A stretch of DNA of 64,000 bases from Staphylococcus warneri (GCF_900636385.1 NZ_LR134269.1:372001-436000); one strand, 5' to 3'; shown: positions 27,255 through 36,887, counted from the stretch's first letter. The notes: generated from the letters alone by a model not told the origin. Made by a program: numbers and translations.

Positions 27255-27284
27255 GAAGGGGATAAAAGAGATGGAGGAAATCAT

Positions 27285-27983
27285 ATGTATGTAGAGAGAA
27301 AACCATCATTATACCTTGAAGACTTGAGATACGAATTTAAAAATAGTTTAAGTGCTATTCAAAATGGTGATGAGGCATTTGATATTTTAGTAGGATTTGT
27401 TGAACTCGATCATATTTATTCATCCGCACTTAAAGAAATAAGTACTAAGTTAAGCATTTTAGATGATAATTTCAATCATAGATATAAACATAATCCCATA
27501 CACCATATGGAACGACGTGTTAAAGAGATGGGGAGTTTAGTTAAGAAGCTTAAACGGAAAGGTTTAGACATTAGTGCACAAAGTGCTAGAGATCATATTA
27601 TGGATATCGCTGGTATTAGAGTGATATGTAATTATATGGATGATATTTATGTTATTGAAGAGATGTTATTAAAACAGGAAGACGTCAAATTAATTAAACG
27701 CAAAGATTATATTGAACATCCTAAAGAAAATGGTTATCGCAGCTTACATATTGTGGTATCGATTCCAGTATTCTTAGCAGATTCTGTAGAAATTATTCCA
27801 GTAGAAATTCAAATTAGAACCATTGGTATGGATATGTGGGCGAGTCTAGAACATAAAATCCGTTATAAAAATAATGCAGATACTGAAAAATATAAAGGTT
27901 TATTAGAACAATGTGCTACAGAGATTACCGATGTAGAAAGTAAGATGCAACAGATTCATACTGAAATATCTAAGGATGATTAA
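27285..27983 (+). CDS. relP: Small alarmone synthetase RelP
   Basis: A 232-residue single-domain (p)ppGpp synthetase without a hydrolase domain. It has the RelA/SpoT synthetase motifs: [43 protein letters not shown] and [23 protein letters not shown]. It matches staphylococcal RelP (SAS2) rather than RelQ: it begins [18 protein letters not shown] and is not in the nadK operon. It transfers pyrophosphate from ATP to GDP or GTP under stress such as cell-wall damage. ATG 27285 is chosen, because it follows GGAGG and fits the family start. Confidence 0.93.
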   Translation: MYVERKPSLYLEDLRYEFKNSLSAIQNGDEAFDILVGFVELDHIYSSALKEISTKLSILDDNFNHRYKHNPIHHMERRVKEMGSLVKKLKRKGLDISAQSARDHIMDIAGIRVICNYMDDIYVIEEMLLKQEDVKLIKRKDYIEHPKENGYRSLHIVVSIPVFLADSVEIIPVEIQIRTIGMDMWASLEHKIRYKNNADTEKYKGLLEQCATEITDVESKMQQIHTEISKDD

Positions 27984-28010
27984 CGTCACCCTTAAAGAAA
28001 GATGAATAAG

Positions 28011-28058
28011 GTAGTAGGTCGCCAATTTACTAAAGCATGACGACTTACTACTTATTTT
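28011..28058 (+). terminator. Terminator after relP
   Basis: An 11-bp stem with one G-T wobble (28011-28021 with 28041-28051) is followed by a T-rich run. Confidence 0.78.
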
Positions 28059-28140
28059 TATGTAAAAAGGATTTTAATTAAAGTAATATGATAAAATATT
28101 TAATATATATAATATGATTTTTGAGAATTAGAGGGTTAAG

Positions 28141-29013
28141 ATGAATAAGCAAAATTTTAAAACACAACTATACCAATTAAATAATTATGAAAATGAACAA
28201 AGTGAAGTGATATATGCAGGTAATCCCAATTCTAAAGAGGCCATTGTCTTTATTCATGGTGCATTACTTACGTATAAGATTATGACCATGTTTGAACCAT
28301 ACATGAGAGAATACAAACTGATATTTATCAACTGTCCTAGTAGAGGTAAGAGTTCTGAAATTGAAAGGGATAATCACACATTAGATGACTATTCAGAACG
28401 TGTTTATGATGTATTAAGTCAGATTGTGAGCGAGCAACAATTGTCAGAAATAAAAGTAGTTGGTTATTCTATGGGAGGTATGATTGCTACACGTTTATTG
28501 AAATTTAATACACTGCCCATTTCTCATTTGATTTACCTAAACAGTGCTGCAAAAATCACACCAGATGGTAGTATGTTAGCACGCTTATTTACGTCAGATA
28601 GTAAGCGAGATATTTTGAAGGATGAAATTAATGCAGTGAAAAATTTACCACAATACATACTCGATAAAACCATTTTTGCGCAAAAAGAAAATGCGATTGA
28701 ACTATTTCAATTCGTCGCACCAATCAAGACAATTATCACAGATATTTTGTATACGATTAATGCTGATTACCTACCAGATATTGAAGAAATAGAAACATTT
28801 CCGAAGATACTATTCATGTCTGGTAAAGAGGATCAAATTATTCCATATACAGATTCATTAGCTACGTTAGAACAATTCAAAGCTTATGGTGGCACAACAA
28901 AAGAAATCGTATATGAAGGAATAGGGCATCTTGATTTTCCAAGTGTATTAGAAACAAAGTCAGAACAAGAATTAGGTGTTGTAGATCATATCAAACAATG
29001 GATTCAAGAATAA
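28141..29013 (+). CDS. Alpha/beta hydrolase
   Basis: A 290-residue alpha/beta-hydrolase fold protein. The oxyanion segment is VFIHGALL, the nucleophile elbow is GYSMGG near residue 112, the probable acid Asp is in SGKEDQIIP, and the catalytic His is in GIGHLDFP near residue 260. No signal peptide is seen, so it is cytosolic. Family members are esterases, lipases or lactonases; the substrate is not known. It is a single gene ending at a hairpin before the gluconate operon. Confidence 0.85.
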   Translation: MNKQNFKTQLYQLNNYENEQSEVIYAGNPNSKEAIVFIHGALLTYKIMTMFEPYMREYKLIFINCPSRGKSSEIERDNHTLDDYSERVYDVLSQIVSEQQLSEIKVVGYSMGGMIATRLLKFNTLPISHLIYLNSAAKITPDGSMLARLFTSDSKRDILKDEINAVKNLPQYILDKTIFAQKENAIELFQFVAPIKTIITDILYTINADYLPDIEEIETFPKILFMSGKEDQIIPYTDSLATLEQFKAYGGTTKEIVYEGIGHLDFPSVLETKSEQELGVVDHIKQWIQE

Positions 29014-29109
29014 TTACGTATGTTATTTGTAAAATGTATTCCAAATTGTCACAAAATTAATTATTGTATTGAAACACCTGCTCAATCTTCATAATTTCGT
29101 AAGGATTTT

Positions 29110-29148
29110 AAAGCTTCGATGACTAAAATAATCGAGGCTTTTTATTAT
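29110..29148 (+). terminator. Terminator after hydrolase gene
   Basis: An 11-bp stem with one wobble (29110-29120 with 29131-29141) and a 10-nt loop, then a T-rich run. Confidence 0.8.
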
Positions 29149-29157
29149 TTTAGTTAA

Positions 29158-29195
29158 AGTAAGCGTTTGCAAAAATGTGCATCATGTTTTAATAT
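29158..29195 (+). promoter_or_regulatory. gntRKP promoter with cre-like site
   Basis: A -35 box TTGCAA (29167-29172) and a -10-like TAATAT (29190-29195) are 17 bp apart. AGTAAGCGTTTGCA (29158-29171), a cre-like match with two differences from TGWAANCGNTNWCA, overlaps the -35 box. Confidence 0.6.
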
Positions 29196-29212
29196 ACTTG
29201 TATACAAGTATA
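29193..29212. promoter_or_regulatory. GntR operator
   Basis: TATACTTGTATACAAGTATA is a perfect 20-bp palindrome covering the -10 and start region of the gluconate operon. It matches the known Bacillus GntR operator core ATACTTGTATACAAGTAT. GntR bound here would block transcription until gluconate is present. Confidence 0.9.
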
Positions 29213-29241
29213 GAACGACGAATGAAAGTGCGGTGTGAGCT

Positions 29242-29922
29242 ATGACATATGGCTATCCAGAACAATGGAAACGACATTTAACTACAGGTGAGGCGATAGC
29301 TGCAGAAATTAGATTAGGCATTATTAAAGGTGATATTCAAGCAGAAACACTACTGACTGAAAATCAAATTGCTAAACAATTCAATGTGAGTCGCTCTCCT
29401 GTTAGAGATGCATTCAAGCTATTACAAACAGATCAACTTATTCATTTAGAACGAATGGGGGCGCAAGTCTTACCTTTTGGTGAACAAGAAAAAAGAGAAC
29501 TTTATGACTTACGCTTAATGTTAGAGTCTTTTGCCTTTTCTAGATTGAGATCACAAGATACACAACCGATAGCTAAAGAAATGAAAAAGCAACTCGAAAT
29601 GATGAAAGTAGCAGTACAATTTGAAGATGCTGAATCGTTTACGAAACATGATTTTGAATTTCATGAAGCCATGATTTTAGCTTCAGACCACCAATACCTC
29701 AGAACATTTTGGAATCATTTGAAACCTGTGATGGAGTCACTAATTCTCCTATCGATGAGACGCAGAATGTTAGAAGATCCTAATGATTTTGAACGTATAC
29801 ATCGAAATCACAATGTCTTTGTAGATGCAGTTGAAAATAAAAATGCTGAAACGTTAAGACAAGCCTTTCATTTAAACTTTGATGATGTAGGTAAAGATAT
29901 AGAAGGATTTTGGTTACGCTAA
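29242..29922 (+). CDS. gntR: Gluconate operon repressor GntR
   Basis: A 226-residue FadR-subfamily GntR regulator. An N-terminal winged helix (about residues 12-75, with QIAKQFNVSRSPVRDAFKLL) is followed by an all-helical FCD ligand domain containing HDFEFHEAM near residue 130. By family and by operon it represses gntRKP and is released by gluconate. It is the first gene of the operon, with a perfect GntR palindrome in the promoter about 30 bp before its ATG, implying autoregulation. Confidence 0.92.
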   Translation: MTYGYPEQWKRHLTTGEAIAAEIRLGIIKGDIQAETLLTENQIAKQFNVSRSPVRDAFKLLQTDQLIHLERMGAQVLPFGEQEKRELYDLRLMLESFAFSRLRSQDTQPIAKEMKKQLEMMKVAVQFEDAESFTKHDFEFHEAMILASDHQYLRTFWNHLKPVMESLILLSMRRRMLEDPNDFERIHRNHNVFVDAVENKNAETLRQAFHLNFDDVGKDIEGFWLR

Positions 29923-29947
29923 TTTTTTAGAAAGGAAGGGATAAGAT

Positions 29948-31486
29948 ATGAAATATATGATTGGTGTCGATATTGGTACCACAAGCACCAAATCAGTACT
30001 TTATGATGAAAATGGACAATTCATTATGAAGCATAACATTGGGTACGAATTGCATACACCTAATGTCGATGTGTCTGAAGAGAATCCAGATGAATTATTT
30101 GATGCAGTATTGATGACCGTCAAATATGTCATCAGAGAAGCCAATATCGCTAAAGAAGATATTAAATTAATCTCATTTAGTGCCCAAATGCATAGTTTAG
30201 TTGCGATGGATGAACAACATCATCGCTTAACAGAGAATATTACTTGGGCTGATAATCGAGCAAGTAAATATGCAGACCAAATTAATCAACAACATGATGG
30301 TTTTAATATTTATAGAAGAACAGGTACACCCATTCATCCAATGTCACCATTATCGAAGATATTTTGGATGAAACATGAGCAACCAGATATTTTCAATCAT
30401 ACTGCCATGTTTGCTGATATTAAGACATATATTTTATATCAACTATATGAGACATATGTTATCGACCACTCCATGGCTTCAGCTACAGGTATGTTCAATC
30501 TGGAACAACTTGATTGGGATGACGACGTATTAAATTTATTAGGTATCACACGTCAGCAGCTACCAGAATTAGTGCCCACAACACATATTTTAAAAGGAAT
30601 GAAAAAGCGCTACGCCACATTAATGGGTGTCGATGAGAATACGCCTGTAGTAATTGGCGCGAGTGATGGTGTGTTATCTAATCTGGGCGTGAACAGTTAC
30701 CGAAAAGGTGAAGTTGCCGTTACTATTGGGACATCTGGTGCTATTAGAACCGTCATTGATAAACCAAGAACGGATGATAAAGGTCGAATTTTCTGTTATG
30801 TCCTAACAGATGAACATTACGTAATTGGTGGACCAGTTAATAATGGTGGCGTCATCTTAAGATGGCTTCGAGATGAGATATTAGCAAGTGAAGTCGAAAC
30901 AGCCAAACGCTTAGGTGTTGATCCTTATGACGTATTAACTCAAATCGCCAGTCGTGTTAAACCAGGCGCAGATGGCTTAATCTTCCATCCTTATCTTGCT
31001 GGAGAACGTGCACCATTATGGAATGCCGATGCACGTGGGTCATTCTTCGGCTTAACACTATCTCATAAGAAAGAACATATGATACGTGCTGCCTTAGAAG
31101 GCGTTTTATACAATCTATACACAGTTTATCTAGCTTTAATAGAAGTGATGAATGAAACACCAAGTACAATCAAAGCGACAGGTGGATTTGCTAAAAGTGA
31201 AATTTGGCGCCAAATGATGGCAGATATCTTTGACACGCATTTAAGTGTGCCAGAAAGTTACGAAAGTTCATGCTTAGGTGCATGCGTGTTAGGTATGAAA
31301 GCACTTGGTGAAATTGATGACTTCTCAGTAATTGAACAAATGGTAGGTACGACAAATGAACATCAACCTGATTCAGAAACAGTCGATATTTATCAACAAC
31401 TTGTAAGTATCTTTATCAATATTAGTCGCTCTTTAACCGACACGTATAGTGAGATTGCCGCATTTCAACGACAGCATATGAATTGA
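29948..31486 (+). CDS. gntK: Gluconokinase
   Basis: A 512-residue FGGY-family sugar kinase that phosphorylates gluconate to 6-phosphogluconate, feeding the pentose phosphate pathway. The N-terminal ATPase motif is GVDIGTTSTKSVLYD, ADNRASK and GTSGAIR lie in the middle, and the C-terminal TGGFAKSEIWRQMMADI is the second nucleotide-binding segment. It begins 25 bp after gntR with a strong AAAGGAAGGG site. Between a GntR regulator and a gluconate permease, assignment over other FGGY kinases is secure. Confidence 0.95.
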   Translation: MKYMIGVDIGTTSTKSVLYDENGQFIMKHNIGYELHTPNVDVSEENPDELFDAVLMTVKYVIREANIAKEDIKLISFSAQMHSLVAMDEQHHRLTENITWADNRASKYADQINQQHDGFNIYRRTGTPIHPMSPLSKIFWMKHEQPDIFNHTAMFADIKTYILYQLYETYVIDHSMASATGMFNLEQLDWDDDVLNLLGITRQQLPELVPTTHILKGMKKRYATLMGVDENTPVVIGASDGVLSNLGVNSYRKGEVAVTIGTSGAIRTVIDKPRTDDKGRIFCYVLTDEHYVIGGPVNNGGVILRWLRDEILASEVETAKRLGVDPYDVLTQIASRVKPGADGLIFHPYLAGERAPLWNADARGSFFGLTLSHKKEHMIRAALEGVLYNLYTVYLALIEVMNETPSTIKATGGFAKSEIWRQMMADIFDTHLSVPESYESSCLGACVLGMKALGEIDDFSVIEQMVGTTNEHQPDSETVDIYQQLVSIFINISRSLTDTYSEIAAFQRQHMN

Positions 31487-31608
31487 TTTTAAGCAGTGCC
31501 AGACAAATGTAGTATTGCATAGTTAAGTCACAACGTCACTTTGCCACTTTCGAATTCGAGCAACTTTGTAAATGAGAACAGACATATTATAGGAAGAAGG
31601 GGAATGCC

Positions 31609-32967
31609 ATGTTTGCAGAAATTTGGCCATTAATTAGCGTTGTTTTAGGAATTGTGATCTTATTAAGTTTAATTATCTTTTTAAAACTGAATACATTTAT
31701 CTCTTTAATCATTACATCAATTGTTACTGCTTTGTTATTAGGTATGCCACTGGATAAAATTATGGAAACTGTAGAAAAAGGTATGGGTGGTACATTAGGC
31801 CATATTGCACTTATCTTTGGACTAGGCGCCATATTAGGGAAGTTACTTTCTGATGGAGGTGGCGCAACACGTATTGCCGATACATTAATCGCCAAATTTG
31901 GCCAAAAACATGTACAGTGGGCGATGCTCGTTGCTGCATTTATCGTCGGTATCGCTTTATTCTTTGAAGTGGGATTAGTGTTATTAATTCCATTAGTATT
32001 CACAGTAGCCAAACGTGCGAATGTATCTACACTTAAACTTGGATTACCAATGGTTACAGCATTATCAGTGACACATGGTTTCTTACCGCCACATCCAGGA
32101 CCAGTTGTTATAGCTAAAGAATTAAAAGCGAATATTGGTCATGTACTCCTTTACGGTATTATTATTTCAATTCCTGTTACTTTAATCGCAGGTCCATTAT
32201 TTAATAAAATCGCACAAAAAATCATTCCATCTGCATATGGTAGAGAGGGAGATATTTCAGCATTAGGTGCTCAAAAGGAATTTACTGAGGAAGAAATGCC
32301 AGGATTTGGAATTAGTATTTTAACAGCGATATTACCAGTCATCTTAATGCTTGTTTCAACATTAGTACAACTTATCACAGGACATGATTCTCCTAAAAAT
32401 GCATTCGAATCAATTATTTATTTAATTGGGAATGCTGGTACAGCCATGTTAATTGCAGTTATCTTCGCTATATTTACAATGGGTGTATTAAGACATAGAA
32501 AAATGGAAAATATCATGGAATCAGTTACTCAAGCAATTTATCCAATAGGCATGATGTTATTAATCATTGGTGGTGGCGGTACATTCAAGCAAGTACTTAT
32601 TGATGGTGGCGTAGGTGATACGATCGCCAAAATGTTCGAAGGTACACACATGTCACCAATTCTACTTGCATGGATTGTTGCTGCAGTACTAAGAATTGCA
32701 CTAGGTTCTGCAACTGTGGCCGCCATATCTACGACAGGTATTGTGATGCCATTATTACAAGCTTCAGATGCCAATGTCGCACTTGTTGTGCTAGCAATTG
32801 GTGCAGGAAGTGTGATTTTATCTCATGTGAACGATGCAGGATTCTGGATGTTCAAAGAATATTTCGGACTAACAGTTAAAGAAACATTTTTAACATGGTC
32901 ATTACTCGAAACAATCATTTCAGTTTCAGGCATCATCTTTATCTTATTTATTAGTTTATTTGTATAA
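31609..32967 (+). CDS. gntP: Gluconate permease
   Basis: A 452-residue GntP-family H+/gluconate symporter with about 12-14 membrane helices. Typical segments are SDGGGATRIADTLI near residue 85, HGFLPPHPGPVV near 152 and the late SHVNDAGFWMFKEYF. The protein takes up gluconate for GntK. It lies 122 bp after gntK on the same strand with no terminator between, so it is co-transcribed. A strong hairpin ends the operon. Confidence 0.95.
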   Translation: MFAEIWPLISVVLGIVILLSLIIFLKLNTFISLIITSIVTALLLGMPLDKIMETVEKGMGGTLGHIALIFGLGAILGKLLSDGGGATRIADTLIAKFGQKHVQWAMLVAAFIVGIALFFEVGLVLLIPLVFTVAKRANVSTLKLGLPMVTALSVTHGFLPPHPGPVVIAKELKANIGHVLLYGIIISIPVTLIAGPLFNKIAQKIIPSAYGREGDISALGAQKEFTEEEMPGFGISILTAILPVILMLVSTLVQLITGHDSPKNAFESIIYLIGNAGTAMLIAVIFAIFTMGVLRHRKMENIMESVTQAIYPIGMMLLIIGGGGTFKQVLIDGGVGDTIAKMFEGTHMSPILLAWIVAAVLRIALGSATVAAISTTGIVMPLLQASDANVALVVLAIGAGSVILSHVNDAGFWMFKEYFGLTVKETFLTWSLLETIISVSGIIFILFISLFV

Positions 32968-32979
32968 CATTGGGGATGT

Positions 32980-33014
32980 AACTACCGGCTGGAAACAGTC
33001 GGTAGTTTTCTTTA
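32980..33014 (+). terminator. Terminator of gnt operon
   Basis: An 11-bp stem with one wobble (32980-32990 with 32997-33007) and a 6-nt loop, followed by TTTTCTTT. Confidence 0.88.
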
Positions 33015-33088
33015 CACATTATTGTGTATATACCACTAGTAATGACTATTACATGTATTGTTATGTTGTTTATCAAGCACATTCGAGC

Positions 33089-33231
33089 GAAAAAATAAAC
33101 CCGTCTTACTGTGAATAAGACGAGTTTAAAAGCTGTTTATGTAAAACATATGAATTGAGTTAACGCTCAAAATATGTTGCTTAGTTTTTCCAACTAGTGA
33201 CTAGTCGAATGGTTGCTAGGTGTATTTTTAT
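33089..33231 (-). ncRNA. Candidate small RNA, about 143 nt
   Basis: On the minus strand a near-consensus promoter is followed by about 140 nt without a credible gene and then a strong intrinsic terminator. The predicted transcript folds: a nested hairpin pairs ACATAT/ATATGT and TTGAG/CTCAA (33146-33177), a repeat-rich ACTAGT region comes earlier, and the terminator stem is 12 bp with one wobble (33097-33108 with 33116-33127) followed by ATTTTTT. Its length and place near gluconate and UDP-glucose genes recall the conserved staphylococcal RNA RsaI/RsaOG (about 144 nt from memory), but identity is not shown. Confidence 0.7.
33090..33127 (-). terminator. Terminator of candidate small RNA
   Basis: A 12-bp stem with one wobble and a 7-nt loop is followed on the minus strand by ATTTTTT. 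On the plus strand the hairpin lacks a T tract, so it is directional. Confidence 0.85.
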
Positions 33232-33237
33232 GCTTCA

Positions 33238-33266
33238 ATTATACTAAGCCATCGATTTGATTGCAA
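33238..33266 (-). promoter_or_regulatory. Promoter of candidate small RNA
   Basis: Read on the minus strand: -35 TTGCAA (33261-33266), a 17-bp spacer and a perfect -10 TATAAT (33238-33243). No gene starts downstream of it on that strand. Confidence 0.78.
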
Positions 33267-33437
33267 TAAACAGATAATGAAATAAAACCAATGATAAGTT
33301 TTAGACAATTAAAATCAAATATTAAAATAGATGATTATTCATAATATGGCTAAAACTAGGCACAATGTTTATTTAATGATAAGATAAGGTAAATATAATT
33401 AAGCTTCATACTTTAATTTAAAGGAGTAGTAGAGACT

Positions 33438-34304
33438 TTGAAACAAATAAAAAAAGCAATTATTCCAGCAGCTGGTTTGGGGACAAGATTTTTACCAGCA
33501 ACGAAAGCAATGCCAAAAGAAATGTTACCTATCTTAGATAAACCAACAATTCAATATATTGTTGAAGAAGCATCAAGAGCAGGGATCGAAGATATCATTA
33601 TCGTTACAGGTAAACATAAACGTGCGATTGAAGATCATTTCGATAACCAAAAAGAATTAGAAATGGTATTACAAGAAAAAGGGAAAAATGACCTATTAGA
33701 AAAGGTTCAATACTCAACAGATTTAGCTAACATCTTCTATGTTCGTCAAAAAGAGCAAAAAGGTTTAGGCCATGCCATTCATACAGCACGTCAATTCATT
33801 GGAAATGAACCATTCGCTGTATTATTAGGTGATGACATTGTGGAATCAGACACACCAGCAATTAAACAATTGATGGATGTTTACGATGAAACAGGTAAAT
33901 CCGTAATTGGTGTTCAAGAAGTAGCTGAAGAAGACACACATCGTTACGGTATTATCGATCCATTAGAAAAATCGGGTTTACGTTATGAAGTTAAGAAATT
34001 CGTAGAAAAACCAAAACAAGGTACAGCACCATCTAATTTAGCGATTATGGGACGCTATGTACTAACACCTGAAATCTTTGATTATCTTGAAACACAAGAA
34101 GAAGGTGCAGGTAACGAAATTCAATTAACAGATGCAATTGAACGTATGAACGCCGAAAGCCAAGTATACGCATACGATTTCGAAGGTGATCGTTATGATG
34201 TCGGTGAAAAACTAGGCTTCGTTAAAACAACGATTGAATACGCATTAAAAGACGAAGATATGAAAGATGACTTAAAAGCATTTATTAAGCAATTAGACTT
34301 ATAA
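33438..34304 (+). CDS. galU: UTP-glucose-1-phosphate uridylyltransferase
   Basis: A 288-residue nucleotidyltransferase (GalU/GtaB). The N-terminal nucleotide-binding motif is [25 protein letters not shown] and the KFVEKPKQG sugar-binding segment are in the middle, and [13 protein letters not shown] is near the end. It makes UDP-glucose from glucose-1-phosphate for glycolipid anchors and envelope sugars. The start is TTG at 33438, after AAGGAG at 33421. pgcA, which supplies glucose-1-phosphate, and two glycosyltransferases lie within 6 kb on the other strand. Confidence 0.96.
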   Translation: MKQIKKAIIPAAGLGTRFLPATKAMPKEMLPILDKPTIQYIVEEASRAGIEDIIIVTGKHKRAIEDHFDNQKELEMVLQEKGKNDLLEKVQYSTDLANIFYVRQKEQKGLGHAIHTARQFIGNEPFAVLLGDDIVESDTPAIKQLMDVYDETGKSVIGVQEVAEEDTHRYGIIDPLEKSGLRYEVKKFVEKPKQGTAPSNLAIMGRYVLTPEIFDYLETQEEGAGNEIQLTDAIERMNAESQVYAYDFEGDRYDVGEKLGFVKTTIEYALKDEDMKDDLKAFIKQLDL

Positions 34305-34309
34305 AATCA

Positions 34310-34352
34310 AAAAGCACCAACCATAGCAATCTTATGGTTGGTGCTTTTGCTT
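34310..34352. terminator. Bidirectional terminator after galU
   Basis: A perfect 16-bp stem (34310-34325 with 34333-34348) and a 7-nt loop, with A4 and T4 ends, between convergent genes. Confidence 0.93.
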
Positions 34353-34804
34353 TATTTTACTACTTTAACGAAACTCTGATTAGCAGTGACGTAAAGTCCA
34401 TCCGATGTTTTTAATCTAGGTGTTAACTTACTCGTAAATTCAATATCTATAATATCTAATTTTGTACCTAATTCTAATGATTTAATAGGATCTTTCTTAA
34501 ATCCGACATCCTCATATAACTTACACTTTTTAACAATTTCAATCGCTTTAGGTGCATGAGTAATATAGCCTTGGATACTATCAAGATTAATAGGTGCAAC
34601 GAAATCTTCATTAGCGGTAATATAGTAACCCTCTTTAGCTACCAATCTAGGCGTTCCTTTGTCACTCTTTTCCATACTACTTACTTCTATGCATTGTCCT
34701 TTATTGATGACAGCTATGTCTTTAGTGAAATTGGCATCTTCATACTTTTTAATCTTTTTTAATACGACAATATGTTGAGGTGTTTCTGTAAGATATTGTT
34801 TCAT
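34352..34804 (-). CDS. Two-repeat DUF5776 protein
   Basis: A 150-residue protein consisting of two copies of a DUF5776-type SH3-like module (about residues 10-75 and 85-150). Each has a KKxKxYEDxxFxK start and a TPRLxxxxGxYxTANxxFV end. No signal peptide or membrane segment is seen, so how it would leave the cell is not clear. The same module ends the glycosyltransferase encoded at 36911-38668, so the two may share a ligand or partner. The GGAG site is about 14 bases from the ATG, longer than ideal. The function is unknown. Confidence 0.75.
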   Translation of the reverse strand: MKQYLTETPQHIVVLKKIKKYEDANFTKDIAVINKGQCIEVSSMEKSDKGTPRLVAKEGYYITANEDFVAPINLDSIQGYITHAPKAIEIVKKCKLYEDVGFKKDPIKSLELGTKLDIIDIEFTSKLTPRLKTSDGLYVTANQSFVKVVK

Positions 34805-34885
34805 GTTTGTCTAGTCATCTCCGTTTTTAATAAGAATAAAAATCTCATGAAAATATAAGTGTGGTAGTAAGTTATTCTATATAAG

Positions 34886-34898
34886 TGAAACGCTTTCA
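34886..34898. promoter_or_regulatory. Imperfect cre-like palindrome upstream of DUF5776 gene
   Basis: TGAAACGCTTTCA is one base shorter than a perfect cre (TGAAANCGNTTTCA type). It lies 82 bp upstream of the minus-strand gene. The rest of the 308-bp gap 34805-35112 holds the terminator of the next gene and AT-rich sequence. Confidence 0.25.
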
Positions 34899-35026
34899 AA
34901 ATAACTTAACATCATTATACGTTAAGACAGACATAAAGTCATTATGTTTAAAGTGAATGTTGTTTTGAAATGACTGTAACTGACTCGGTTGCTTGCCTAC
35001 ATAATTACTGAATTTAGAGATTTAAG

Positions 35027-35081
35027 CATAGAAAAACACTTTCCCAAGGATCATCATAATTGAGCCATAAGAAAGTGTTTT
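35027..35081 (-). terminator. Terminator after first GT2 gene
   Basis: An 11-bp perfect stem (35033-35043 with 35071-35081) with a 27-nt loop is followed by T on the minus strand. Confidence 0.7.
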
Positions 35082-35112
35082 AAATATATATCGATAAAGT
35101 TATGAGGTTTGT

Positions 35113-36516
35113 TTAACTTTTATATCCAAGGTTACCATTAACCGTTTCATAAAGATTAAATTGGTCATTCGTTTTAACTACAGTAGAATTTAAGTCTGCA
35201 TCTAATACAGTAATTGCTAATTTTCCTTTTGGAAGGTGACTAGTATCAAACTTAACAGAGTATTCACCTGGTTTTAAATTGTTCTTTTTAATCTTTAAAA
35301 TTTGATACTGTTCAGGATTTTTTCTGCTTTTAAGTTCCATAAATTCTATATGAGAATTTTTAGAATATAGTTTTAATGTAATACTATTATTTTTTCGAAT
35401 AATATTTTGTAAAGTCACGTGCATATGCTTTAGGAAAAGTTCATTGTTGTATGAATAATACGCTTTATTTCTTTTGAACTGTAATTGTTCATCGTCTTTA
35501 TCTGAGTACCATTTAATAAAGGTAATGATTTCCGCTTTGTCACCTTTTTTAATTAATTCTATTGCTTTTTTGTTTAGTTCGTCATCTACATACTTGTTTA
35601 CGTCAAAATCTTTTTCGATTGTATTGATAGCATCTTGTAATAGTGGTAACATAACGTCTATTTCTCTAATGAATGTTTTCTTATAAAATTTACCATTTAA
35701 TATATCTTTGTTGATAAGACGGATAAGTAAATTTCTAAATACTTTTAAATTTTTATATTTCTTAGATAGATATTTATATGCGTCCATCTGAAGTTTCATT
35801 CTATTTGGCATCGTAGATTCTTTAGATTTTACTAAAGATACATTATCTTGATATCTATTTGTGAAATAAACAACATCTTCTGTAGTGCTAATTTTGTCTA
35901 CATGGAAAAAGACTTCAGCAAAGAATTGTAAATCTTCAGCGAAAATCATTTCAGGGAAGCGAATATTATTATTTTTAATGATACTTGCTTTAACCATTCT
36001 GCCATGAGGAGCTAAATGATAAAATGATTTACTATTTTGATTCAAATCTAATTTTGAATGTGCGATTTTAGATAAAGCGACACCAGCACGAGCTACTTTA
36101 TCATTAAATACATAATTTGTTAGACCGGTAGCGTAATCTGTTTTGTTCTTTTTCAAAAGATTATATAAGGTTTCAACAGCATTTTCAGGTAACCAATCAT
36201 CACCATCAATAAACATCAGATATTTCCCTCTGCTTAGATCAATAGATAGGTTACGAGGCTGAGCAGGTGTCCCTGAATTTTGATCTAATTGGACTAATTT
36301 ATAGTTGTAGAAATTAGTTAAATTTGAAGCAACGACTTCTAAAGTATCATCAGTAGAACAATCATCTACAACAATGACTTCTAGCTTTTTTAAATCGAAC
36401 GTTTGATTTAAAATGCTATCTAATGTTTTTTTAATAAATTTCCCTTTATTATACGTGCTTATTAAAATACTAACTTTGACATTGTTAGACTTTTTGTTTT
36501 CTGTAATTATTTTCAT
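35113..36516 (-). CDS. Glycosyltransferase family 2 protein
   Basis: A 467-residue protein with an N-terminal GT-A domain of family 2 (about residues 14-230). It shows VSILISTYNKGKFIKKTL, VDDCSTDDT, the DxD-type FIDGDDW motif near residue 110, and FAEDLQFF, the likely catalytic-base region. A helical middle and a beta-rich C-terminal domain (about 385-467) follow, a layout resembling wall teichoic acid glycosyltransferases TarS/TarP, though the C-terminus differs. No membrane segment is seen. It probably uses a UDP-sugar to decorate an envelope polymer; donor and acceptor are unknown. It has its own promoter and terminator. Confidence 0.82.
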   Translation of the reverse strand: MKIITENKKSNNVKVSILISTYNKGKFIKKTLDSILNQTFDLKKLEVIVVDDCSTDDTLEVVASNLTNFYNYKLVQLDQNSGTPAQPRNLSIDLSRGKYLMFIDGDDWLPENAVETLYNLLKKNKTDYATGLTNYVFNDKVARAGVALSKIAHSKLDLNQNSKSFYHLAPHGRMVKASIIKNNNIRFPEMIFAEDLQFFAEVFFHVDKISTTEDVVYFTNRYQDNVSLVKSKESTMPNRMKLQMDAYKYLSKKYKNLKVFRNLLIRLINKDILNGKFYKKTFIREIDVMLPLLQDAINTIEKDFDVNKYVDDELNKKAIELIKKGDKAEIITFIKWYSDKDDEQLQFKRNKAYYSYNNELFLKHMHVTLQNIIRKNNSITLKLYSKNSHIEFMELKSRKNPEQYQILKIKKNNLKPGEYSVKFDTSHLPKGKLAITVLDADLNSTVVKTNDQFNLYETVNGNLGYKS

Positions 36517-36569
36517 TATTATCCCCTTAATTTGTAAAATGATAGCAATCTAAAATTAAACAATAGATA

Positions 36570-36598
36570 TCTATAATTATAAGTATTTTAATTGCCAA
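36570..36598 (-). promoter_or_regulatory. Promoter of first GT2 gene
   Basis: On the minus strand: -35 TTGGCA (36593-36598), a 17-bp spacer and -10 TATAGA (36570-36575), 54 bp before the ATG. The rest of the gap 36517-36910 is AT-rich without other signals except the terminator at its far end. Confidence 0.65.
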
Positions 36599-36838
36599 CA
36601 TTATTTACCATTTTTATTTTTAAAATCATTTATTTATATTACACAATCAAATAGTAACACATTTCATTTGGGTATAGTAGTATATATAATAAATAGAAAA
36701 GTCACTTTATTAGCTTTTTGTAAAACAAAATATACTTCAACTATAGATGATTGGTGAACATTAAATGTCTATATGTAATTACATTTTAAATATTCCTGAA
36801 TTACCATTGTTTAAACCCGAAAACTTCAAATATATTTC

Positions 36839-36887
36839 ACAAAAAAAGTGCATCCTTTAAAGAAAGATTATCTTCTGGGATGCACTT
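36839..36887 (-). terminator. Terminator after second GT2 gene
   Basis: AAGTGCATCC (36846-36855) pairs perfectly with GGATGCACTT (36878-36887), and an inner AAGA/TCTT pairing is possible. Seven T follow on the minus strand. Confidence 0.85.
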
